Source: Burkholderiales bacterium (GTDB taxonomy: Bacteria > Pseudomonadota > Gammaproteobacteria > Burkholderiales > Usitatibacteraceae). From it: DNA of 17,800 nt. The stretch is taken from the NCBI GenBank assembly GCA_014378085.1, contig JACMOJ010000042.1, positions 1 through 17,800 on the forward strand, in the 5' to 3' direction. This document shows, in pieces, positions 7,196-12,654 of the stretch (position 1 is its first letter; every line of letters starts with the position of its first letter). The translations under genes and the position numbers were made by a program. The notes beneath the pieces were generated by a model. The model ran no database searches. It saw only the letters and a list, made by a program, of their open reading frames with translations, and was not told where the DNA came from.

Positions 7196-7633
7196 ATGGC
7201 AAATTCCAAGACATCGACGAAAGCCGAAGCGAAATCAAAACACAAGACGGAAAAGAACGCAAAGCGGCGCGCTACCGATATCCGTTGGCTAGCAGACGTC
7301 GAAGAGCATGACTACCCGGCGGCCGAGTCGTACTTATCCATCATCTACCCAGATAGCCACGTTAGCGATCTCGTCGACCGCCTGCGGCTCACCGGAGTAA
7401 TCGAATTTAAAGCCAAGGATATTTTTCGCGCGTCGGGATTATCGTTGCTCGGTGTCAGCAATTCGCACGTTGAGGCCGACCGCGAAAAAATTATAAAAGG
7501 TCTCAAGCTCTCGCCGCTGATGCTGGTTCGCGACGTCGCGAACGGCAAAGTTGTCATCGCGGATGGCTACCATCGTCTTTGTGCGATCTATGGATTTGCC
7601 GAGGACGCACTGATACCCTGCAAGATCGTCTAG
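7196..7633 (+). CDS. Small ParB/sulfiredoxin-like fold protein of unknown function
   Basis: I recognise this 145-residue protein only as a conserved hypothetical family. Residues 1-27 form a Lys-rich tail. RWLADVEEHDYPAAESYLS (30-48) is followed by a middle region that includes DIFRASGLSLLGVSN. The C-terminal half contains KGLKLSPLMLVRD and IADGYHRLCAIY, which resemble the ParB N-terminal/sulfiredoxin nucleotide-binding fold, where the usual G-x-R-R motif appears here as GYHR. There is no recognisable helix-turn-helix after this domain, so a full ParB partition role is not supported. The ATG at 7196 has GGAG about eight bases upstream. It is preceded by the 13-bp repeat array and converges on the MgtC-family gene. 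Confidence 0.7.
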   Translation: MANSKTSTKAEAKSKHKTEKNAKRRATDIRWLADVEEHDYPAAESYLSIIYPDSHVSDLVDRLRLTGVIEFKAKDIFRASGLSLLGVSNSHVEADREKIIKGLKLSPLMLVRDVANGKVVIADGYHRLCAIYGFAEDALIPCKIV

Positions 7634-7710
7634 TCACAAGTGGCGCCTGCTTCCGGCGCAAACAAGCGTCATCCAGGTGACCTCAACGGCAACAGGTTGG
7701 ACCCTCAACG

Positions 7711-8157
7711 TCATTTGCCCGTCTGGTTATCAAAGAAACGGTGCTCGACCCAATGCAAGGTGACATTGGCGAACAGTAGTACCGCCGCAGCCAGTACCGC
7801 CATCAGCGGAAAATCGAGTCCGGCTAAAACACCGACAGCAGCAGTGCACCATATTGTTGCCGCAGTGTTCAACCCGCGGACAGTTGGACCTTCGTGCCAA
7901 ATGACACCGGCGCAAATGAACCCCACGCCCGACACAACTTGGGCGGCAATCCGCGTTGCGCTCGAATCTTGCGTCACCAGCAGCCCCACCAGCACATAAG
8001 CAGCCGAGCCTAAGCAAACCAAGGCATTTGTATGCAGTCCGGCAGGCTGCTTGCGCCATTGTCGTTCGAAACCGATCGCGGCCCCTAACAACAGCGCAAG
8101 AATGAGGTCTAGGAGGCCGCGCGTGATTACAGGGGTGAAAATCGAATTGACGTCCAT
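7711..8157 (-). CDS. MgtC/SapB family inner-membrane protein
   Basis: A 148-residue membrane protein with about four hydrophobic helices. MgtC-family motifs include ILALLLGAAIGFERQWR near the N-terminus, AGLHTNALVCLGSA after it, and VGFICAGVIWHEGPTVRGLN leading into the family-typical TAATIW. Salmonella MgtC inhibits the F1Fo ATP synthase and helps growth at low Mg2+, but many chromosomal homologues have no known role. I chose the ATG at 8157, since family members begin a few residues before the first helix. An upstream in-frame ATG at 8217 would add 20 unmatched residues. It is separated from the upstream cytochrome genes by a strong terminator, so it should have its own promoter, which I could not identify. 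Confidence 0.85.
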   Translation of the reverse strand: MDVNSIFTPVITRGLLDLILALLLGAAIGFERQWRKQPAGLHTNALVCLGSAAYVLVGLLVTQDSSATRIAAQVVSGVGFICAGVIWHEGPTVRGLNTAATIWCTAAVGVLAGLDFPLMAVLAAAVLLFANVTLHWVEHRFFDNQTGK

Positions 8158-8304
8158 GTTCTTAAAGGTATGCCTCGATAAAATTGAGACGCTATGGCGC
8201 ATGATAACCGTGTGCATAATTCTGCGCGACCAAGATCGCAGATGTCTGCCAGTGACACCAATACGGCGGCCCCCACCGCTTGATAAATCACGTTCTGCGT
8301 GCCT

Positions 8305-8333
8305 AAAAAAACCCGCTCACGAGCGGGTTTTTT
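8305..8333 (-). terminator. Strong rho-independent terminator after the cytochrome pair
   Basis: A perfect 8-bp stem (8311-8318 with 8321-8328, sequence ACCCGCTC/GAGCGGGT) with a two-base loop is flanked by an A-run on one side and a T-run on the other. It therefore works in either direction by design. It lies 15 nt past the stop of the second cytochrome gene and insulates mgtC from it. Confidence 0.92.
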
Positions 8334-8348
8334 GTGCGCGTCAGCTGC

Positions 8349-8675
8349 TTAGTACTTTACCTTCAGCGGCGATGGCTCTGCCGCAAAGTAGGCGGCTAAA
8401 TCACGGATATCTTGTGGCGACAACGCTGCACTAAAGCCGGACATCAACGCATTCTTGCGCTTGCCGGATTTGTACTGGTTCAATGCTGCGGCCAAATAAT
8501 CTGGGTGTTGGCCGGCTAGGATGGGATACTCAGGCAGCACGGGTTTTGCACCGCCCTCGCCATGGCAAGCCTTACAGATTTCCGACTTCTTCTTGCCTTC
8601 TTCAATATTGCCCTTCGCCACCGCCAAGACCGGTGCGCAAGCTAACAATAGTGCGATCAATAGTTTTGATTTCAT
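8349..8675 (-). CDS. Periplasmic monohaem cytochrome c (class I, c553/c4-like)
   Basis: A 108-residue precursor with a Sec signal peptide (residues 1-20, ending AVA). One haem-binding motif CKACH is at 34-38. The distal methionine is most likely M78 in NALMSGFSAALS, a pattern seen in half-domains of cytochrome c4 and in c553-type proteins. It should carry electrons in the periplasm, for example to a terminal oxidase; the partner is not visible. It starts 3 nt after the stop of the other cytochrome gene, so the two are co-transcribed and probably co-translated. Its position directly before a strong terminator makes it the last gene of the unit. Confidence 0.92.
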   Translation of the reverse strand: MKSKLLIALLLACAPVLAVAKGNIEEGKKKSEICKACHGEGGAKPVLPEYPILAGQHPDYLAAALNQYKSGKRKNALMSGFSAALSPQDIRDLAAYFAAEPSPLKVKY

Positions 8676-8678
8676 GCC

Positions 8679-9032
8679 TTACTTTCCCGATGCGCCAGAT
8701 CTTGCGTAATACGCGGCGATATCAACGACCTCTTTTTCGGTGAGGGCATATGCAAGCGCCTTCATGGTGGAGTTATAGCGCTCACCGCTGCGGTAACCAC
8801 GTAGTGCGGCAACCAGGTATGCCTCGTTTTGGTTGCCGATCTTCGGCACGTTATAGACCTCAGGAAAAGCGGTCTTCGTACCGGCTATTCCGTGGCAGCC
8901 TGAACAAACGGCAACGGCCTTCTGGCGGCCTGCCGCCGGATCACCTTTTGCCGGTGCTGCGGGTGCTTGCGCAAAGGCACTCGACACAAATACGCCAAGG
9001 GCTAGGATCAGCGTGGTGTTAAATTTATTCAT
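8679..9032 (-). CDS. Periplasmic monohaem cytochrome c (class I), first gene of the pair
   Basis: A 117-residue precursor with a Sec signal peptide (1-21, ending AFA) and a short Ala/Pro linker. The single haem motif CSGCH is at 43-47 and the probable distal methionine is M90 in NSTMKALAYALT. It shows the same plan as its neighbour (CxxCHG, then P-x-I-x-G-Q/N, YLVAALRGYRSGERYN, then Met). The pair looks like the two halves of a dihaem cytochrome c4 encoded as separate proteins, or a gene duplication. The upstream region on this strand carries a possible extended -10 promoter and three 15-bp repeats. Confidence 0.92.
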   Translation of the reverse strand: MNKFNTTLILALGVFVSSAFAQAPAAPAKGDPAAGRQKAVAVCSGCHGIAGTKTAFPEVYNVPKIGNQNEAYLVAALRGYRSGERYNSTMKALAYALTEKEVVDIAAYYARSGASGK

Positions 9033-9062
9033 GAGTTCGACTGGTTTGTCGCGAAATTAAAT

Positions 9063-9107
9063 CGAGAGATGGCAAAGCGCGAGGTGGCAAAGCGCGAGGT
9101 GACAAAG
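9063..9107 (-). repeat. 15-bp tandem repeat, three copies, in the leader of the cytochrome pair
   Basis: Three contiguous 15-bp units (9063-9077, 9078-9092, 9093-9107) share the core CGCGAGGTGGCAAAG on the + strand, with one to three differences per copy. They lie 31 bases upstream of the first cytochrome ATG, in the probable 5' leader. Confidence 0.85.
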
Positions 9108-9178
9108 TAATAAGGGACGTTGGCAGGTAGTGATTCACCGTAGCAAAGGCACCATGACTGCTATGTCCAACGCGTGAA

Positions 9179-9187
9179 ACTATAACA
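9179..9187 (-). promoter_or_regulatory. Possible extended -10 promoter for the cytochrome pair
   Basis: The - strand reads TGTTATAGT here, matching the extended -10 pattern TGnTATAAT at all but one base. No good -35 hexamer is found 16-18 bases upstream, as is common for extended -10 promoters. It would give a leader of about 140 nt containing the 15-bp repeats. This is a pattern match only. Confidence 0.3.
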
Positions 9188-9250
9188 TGCACCTGCCTCG
9201 CTGAGACTGTCAGCAGCCCGCCGCCGTGGGGAAAATCGCCACTTCCTCCT

Positions 9251-10000
9251 TCAATTTGATGTGCTGGTAGGTTCACTCCAGCTTGCCCATACCGCTTTGC
9301 CACCTGACGCCTGTTGTAACTTTTCCACCATCGCTTGGTGCGCGGCGAGATCATCGGGACTGGCGCGTAGTACCCGCAAATTGGCCGGCCTGACGAGAGC
9401 GGTGCCAAGCGACTTCTTATCCGAAGTATTGGTGCTTGCGTTTAGGCCGATATCCAAACTGTCTTGCCCACGCGTTAGCGCGAGATAAACCTGCGCAAGA
9501 AGCTGCGTATCCACCAGCGCGCTGTGAAAGGTACGGGCACTCCGGTCAATTTCGAAACGCTCACACAATGCGTCGAGGTTATTTTTTTTACCGGGAAACT
9601 GTTCGCGGGCCAACTTCCATGTATCGGTAATGACGCGAATCTCACCCGTATCCAAGTGCGGCCCATCAAACCGTGCGCGCCCTGCCCGCTTTAGCTCAGC
9701 GTTTAAAAAGCCGACGTCGAAGGCGGCATTGTGGATGACAATCTCCGCGCCCTCGATGAAGCGCAAAAAATCGTCAGCGATATCGGCAAAACGCGGCTTA
9801 TCCGCAAGAAATTCGCGCGACAACCCGTGAATGTTTTGTGCGCCAATATCAATTTCACGCTCAGGATTGAGGTGGCATTGAAAATTGTCTTTAGTGAAGC
9901 GCCGCCCAATCATTTCGACACACGCAATCTCGATGATGCGGTGGTCTTGGGCCACTTCCAAGCCTGTCGTTTCAGTATCTAGAAAAATTAGCCGTGACAT
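9251..10000 (-). CDS. dnaQ: DNA polymerase III epsilon subunit (3'-5' proofreading exonuclease)
   Basis: DnaQ is the proofreading exonuclease of the replicative polymerase core. The 249-residue product has the three DEDDh exonuclease motifs: ExoI FLDTETTG (6-13; D8, E10), ExoII IHNAAFDVGFLN (89-100; D95) and ExoIII HSALVDTQLL (159-168; H159, D164). GKKNNLDALC (137-146) is also typical of bacterial epsilon. The C-terminal tail beyond about residue 180 is the less conserved part expected to bind the alpha subunit. The ATG at 10000 has AGGA seven bases upstream. It follows rnhA by 26 nt on the same strand; in E. coli the same two genes are neighbours but divergent. Confidence 0.96.
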   Translation of the reverse strand: MSRLIFLDTETTGLEVAQDHRIIEIACVEMIGRRFTKDNFQCHLNPEREIDIGAQNIHGLSREFLADKPRFADIADDFLRFIEGAEIVIHNAAFDVGFLNAELKRAGRARFDGPHLDTGEIRVITDTWKLAREQFPGKKNNLDALCERFEIDRSARTFHSALVDTQLLAQVYLALTRGQDSLDIGLNASTNTSDKKSLGTALVRPANLRVLRASPDDLAAHQAMVEKLQQASGGKAVWASWSEPTSTSN

Positions 10001-10026
10001 TTATTTTCCTATGCTTGCTATATCCG

Positions 10027-10494
10027 TTAGCCGGGCGACGCGCCGCTAGCAGCCGCTTCAACGCCGCGATTGGCCAGCACGTCGGCGCGTTCATTGCCCT
10101 CGTTACCCGCGTGGCCTTTAACCCAGCGAAACTCAATTTGGTGTTTTGCGACCAGCTCGTCTAACTGCCGCCAAAGATCGTCGTTCTTCACCGGCTTTTT
10201 ATCGGCCGTCCGCCAGCCATTACGTTTCCAGCCATGAATCCACTCAGAGATGCCTTTTTGCACATACGATGAGTCGGTATAAACCACGACTTCACACTCG
10301 CGTGTGAGCAGCCGCAACGCCTCGATCACACCGCGCAGTTCCATGCGGTTGTTGGTGGTCACCATTTCCCCACCGAAGATTTCCTTCTCGGTCGCGCCAA
10401 ACCGCAGCAGTGCACCCCAACCACCGAGACCGGGATTGCCTTTGCAGGCACCGTCGGCATAAATGATGACTTGGTGTGGTGAGTCTTTCACCAC
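10027..10494 (-). CDS. rnhA: Ribonuclease HI
   Basis: RNase HI cuts the RNA strand of RNA/DNA hybrids, removing primers and R-loops. The 155-residue protein carries the complete active site: D14 (in [11 protein letters not shown]), E52 (in NNRMEL), D74 (in YTDSSYV), H128 (in VKGHAG) and D138 (in NERAD), plus the basic handle region WKRNGWRT (89-96). The start is GTG at 10494, followed directly by a second GTG codon. I see no Shine-Dalgarno sequence before it. Instead, the start codon is the first three bases of the fifth copy of a 14-bp repeat array that begins at the stop codon of the upstream methyltransferase gene. The order gloB/yafS/rnhA/dnaQ is conserved with E. coli. Confidence 0.97.
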   Translation of the reverse strand: MVKDSPHQVIIYADGACKGNPGLGGWGALLRFGATEKEIFGGEMVTTNNRMELRGVIEALRLLTRECEVVVYTDSSYVQKGISEWIHGWKRNGWRTADKKPVKNDDLWRQLDELVAKHQIEFRWVKGHAGNEGNERADVLANRGVEAAASGASPG

Positions 10495-10550
10495 GACTTA
10501 TTTACCACGACTTATTTGCCACAAAGTATTTACCACAAAGTATTTACCAC
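10481..10550 (-). repeat. Five-copy 14-bp repeat array joining the yafS stop to the rnhA start
   Basis: Read on the - strand, copies start at 10550, 10536, 10522, 10508 and 10494, each 14 bases and each beginning GTGG. Copies 1 and 2 are identical (GTGGTAAATACTTT). Copies 3 and 4 read GTGGCAAATAAGTC and GTGGTAAATAAGTC. Copy 5, GTGGTGAAAGACTC, is diverged and forms the first codons of rnhA. The last base of the yafS TAG is the first base of copy 1. Several copies contain a six-codon frame that stops just inside the next copy. Confidence 0.9.
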
Positions 10551-11293
10551 TACTTGACCACGCGCAGATGACCGCTTGCCCGATTGGCCGCTGCCGCATA
10601 CTTGCGTTCGTGTTTGACACGATCACTCCACTTCGGCGCAATCAGCCGCATGCCTTGCACCCGCTTGATGGCTTCGAGCATGTAAACCCCACCTGCCACG
10701 CCCCACCAGCGGTCGCCGACGTTTTCGAGAAAGCCCAAACGCTGCTGCCATTTTTCGTTAGCCACCGGCGGAATGTAGCAAGCTAGGCGACCCCCGGACG
10801 GCTCAAAACTCAATAACTGTAGCCAGTCCTTCATGCGTATGAGCGAAACGAACTGACCAGACCACGGCGCGCCAGTCGACGACCAGCCACGGCGCACGCC
10901 ATATAAGCTCCACGGATTGAAGCCCAAAATCAGGATGCGTCCCTCCGGACGCATGACACGATCCACTTCGCGCAGCACCAGGTGCGGGTTGGCGGCAAAT
11001 TCGAGTGTGTGGGGCAGCAAGCACAGGTCAATGGAGTGTTCGTCAAACGGCAGTTCATGAAAACTCGCCCGCACCGTTGCAGGGTCGCCGTCGGCCTCTG
11101 GCGATACCCGATGCAAATGAGTGATGCGCGATTCGCGCAACAAATCGAATTCCGGCAGCCCCAGCTGGATCGCGTGGTAGCCAAAGATGTCGGGCGTGGT
11201 GGTATCCAGCCACTCCCGTTCGCGTTCAAGCGTGTAGGCGCCCAAGGGAGAACGAAGCCACTCGGCTAAACTATTGGTCTGTTGCAGTTTCAT
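10550..11293 (-). CDS. yafS: Probable SAM-dependent methyltransferase, YafS-like
   Basis: A 247-residue class I methyltransferase-like protein. The later half of the Rossmann fold is recognisable: [20 protein letters not shown] (81-100), then [23 protein letters not shown] (107-129), which matches the motif II/III region of Methyltransf_11 proteins. The glycine-rich SAM loop (motif I) is not visible in its usual DxGxG form, which is also my recollection of the YafS family. The substrate is unknown. Position supports the name: it lies between gloB (divergent) and rnhA, as in E. coli. The ATG at 11293 is preferred over a TTG one codon upstream. Its stop lies inside the repeat array that leads to rnhA. 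Confidence 0.8.
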   Translation of the reverse strand: MKLQQTNSLAEWLRSPLGAYTLEREREWLDTTTPDIFGYHAIQLGLPEFDLLRESRITHLHRVSPEADGDPATVRASFHELPFDEHSIDLCLLPHTLEFAANPHLVLREVDRVMRPEGRILILGFNPWSLYGVRRGWSSTGAPWSGQFVSLIRMKDWLQLLSFEPSGGRLACYIPPVANEKWQQRLGFLENVGDRWWGVAGGVYMLEAIKRVQGMRLIAPKWSDRVKHERKYAAAANRASGHLRVVK

Positions 11294-11330
11294 CAAAAAA
11301 TTTTACCTGAACCGTTCCCACGACACCGCA

Positions 11331-12119
11331 ATGCTTAACGTTTTTCCCGTTTCCGCCTTCAAAGACAACTACTTTTGGGTCATCGACGATGGCGAACACG
11401 CGGTCGTGGTTGACCCAGGTGACGCGACGCCGGTCATCGACTACTTGGCGGCGAAGTCGCTTAAGTTAAAAGCGATTCTCGTCACCCACCACCACGCCGA
11501 TCACGTCGGCGGTATCAGCGCGCTACTGGATTGGTGTGATGAGGTTGAGCTTCCGGTGTACGGCCCGGCGGATGAAACGATACCGCACTGCACGCACCGT
11601 CTTCTAGACGGCGCGACGGTAAACATCACCGCGCTGAAATTGAGCCTACGCGTGTTACACGTGCCGGGACACACCGCTGGCCATATCGCTTACTACGCCG
11701 AAAATGAAGATTGGCTTTTCTGCGGCGACACCTTATTCGCCGGCGGCTGTGGACGTTTATTCGAAGGCACGGCAGCGCAAATGCGCGCATCTCTTGCAAA
11801 ACTCGCCGCCCTGCCCGCGTCCACCAAGGTGTTCTGCGCCCACGAATACACACTCGCGAACCTGCGCTTCGCGATTGCCGTCGAACCCGACAACGTTTTA
11901 TTGCAATCACGGATCAAGCGCGATAGTGCCACCCGAGAACGCAATGAACCGACGCTACCGTCCACGATCGGTCTTGAACGAGACACCAACCCATTCCTCC
12001 GCTGGGATGAACCTGCGGTGAAACTCGCCGCTAGACGGGCATCTTCGGGCAAAATTGCCGCAAACGCGCCGCCAGACCTTGTGTTTGCCGCGATTCGCGA
12101 GTGGAAAAATAACTTCTAA
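11331..12119 (+). CDS. gloB: Hydroxyacylglutathione hydrolase (glyoxalase II)
   Basis: GloB hydrolyses S-lactoylglutathione to lactate and glutathione, the second step of methylglyoxal detoxification, in the cytoplasm. The 262-residue length is close to the 251 of E. coli GloB. The metallo-beta-lactamase metal site is complete: [10 protein letters not shown] (52-61; H53, H55, D57, H58), H114 (VPGHTAGH), D133 ([13 protein letters not shown]) and H171 (CAHEYT). The C-terminal hydroxyacylglutathione domain ([14 protein letters not shown]) is present. The ATG at 11331 gives the typical [18 protein letters not shown] beginning; an upstream in-frame ATG at 11274 would run into yafS. Only 37 bp separate it from the divergent yafS start. 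No clear ribosome-binding site is visible. Confidence 0.96.
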   Translation: MLNVFPVSAFKDNYFWVIDDGEHAVVVDPGDATPVIDYLAAKSLKLKAILVTHHHADHVGGISALLDWCDEVELPVYGPADETIPHCTHRLLDGATVNITALKLSLRVLHVPGHTAGHIAYYAENEDWLFCGDTLFAGGCGRLFEGTAAQMRASLAKLAALPASTKVFCAHEYTLANLRFAIAVEPDNVLLQSRIKRDSATRERNEPTLPSTIGLERDTNPFLRWDEPAVKLAARRASSGKIAANAPPDLVFAAIREWKNNF

Positions 12120-12131
12120 TAAGGAGCTCCC

Positions 12132-12635
12132 ATGCCGCTCAACACCCGCGATATTAGCCTCGCCACACCAAACGACGTTGAGACTATCTTCAACCTCATC
12201 CAACAATTGGCGGTCTACGAGAAACTCGAACACATGGTCAGCGGCAACCCCGCCATGCTGCATGAAGCGCTGTTTGGTCCGCAGCCGGCGTGCGAATGTG
12301 TGCTCATTGCCGACGAGGGCAAGACGGTTGGTTTCGCGCTTTATTTCACTACCTTCTCCACTTTTCTGTGCAAGAGTGGCTTGTACTTGGAAGACCTCTT
12401 TGTCGTGCCAGAAGCGCGCGGCAAAGGTCACGGTAAGGCACTGCTGATTTACCTTGCACAACTTGCGCAGCAGCGCGGCTGCGGGCGATTCGAATGGCGC
12501 GTGCTTGACTGGAACAAGCCCTCAATCGATTTTTACCGGTCGCTCGGTGCCGCGATCATGCCGGAGTGGCATTTGGTGCGCATGACCGATCATGAAATCG
12601 CCAAGCTGGCTGCCGAAGCGATTTCACTTCGCTAG
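12132..12635 (+). CDS. GNAT family N-acetyltransferase (SSAT-like)
   Basis: A 167-residue single-domain GNAT protein that would transfer acetyl from acetyl-CoA to an amine. YLEDLFVVPEARGKGHGKAL (85-104) is the acetyl-CoA binding motif A, with R96-G-K-G-H-G as the pyrophosphate loop. EWRVLDWNKPSIDFYRSLGA (121-140) is motif B. The LYLEDLFV...GKGHGKALL and DWN...FY pattern is that of the diamine/spermidine acetyltransferase (SSAT) subgroup, but the substrate in bacteria of this subgroup is often not a polyamine. The ATG at 12132 has a strong AAGGAG. It lies 12 nt after gloB, so the two are probably one operon. Confidence 0.9.
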   Translation: MPLNTRDISLATPNDVETIFNLIQQLAVYEKLEHMVSGNPAMLHEALFGPQPACECVLIADEGKTVGFALYFTTFSTFLCKSGLYLEDLFVVPEARGKGHGKALLIYLAQLAQQRGCGRFEWRVLDWNKPSIDFYRSLGAAIMPEWHLVRMTDHEIAKLAAEAISLR

Positions 12636-12642
12636 GCACCGC

Positions 12643-12648
12643 TATAAT
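12643..12648 (+). promoter_or_regulatory. Consensus -10 hexamer immediately before the mltD start
   Basis: TATAAT is a perfect sigma-70 -10 hexamer lying six bases before the mltD ATG. If used, transcription would begin at or next to the ATG and give a leaderless or nearly leaderless mRNA. The -35 region is poor (ATTTCA at a 16-bp spacing) and overlaps the end of the acetyltransferase gene. Confidence 0.35.
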
Positions 12649-12654
12649 CCGGGT

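Noticed and set aside
7041..7292. 83-codon open frame on the + strand over the 13-bp repeats
   Set aside because: It consists largely of translated repeat and overlaps the ParB-like gene in another frame.
7641..7664. Hairpin as a terminator between the ParB-like and mgtC genes
   Set aside because: The GCGCC/GGCGC stem is only about five pairs and has no T-run on either side.
9025..9408. 127-codon open frame on the - strand
   Set aside because: It overlaps the end of dnaQ out of frame and runs through the 15-bp repeats; no family resemblance.
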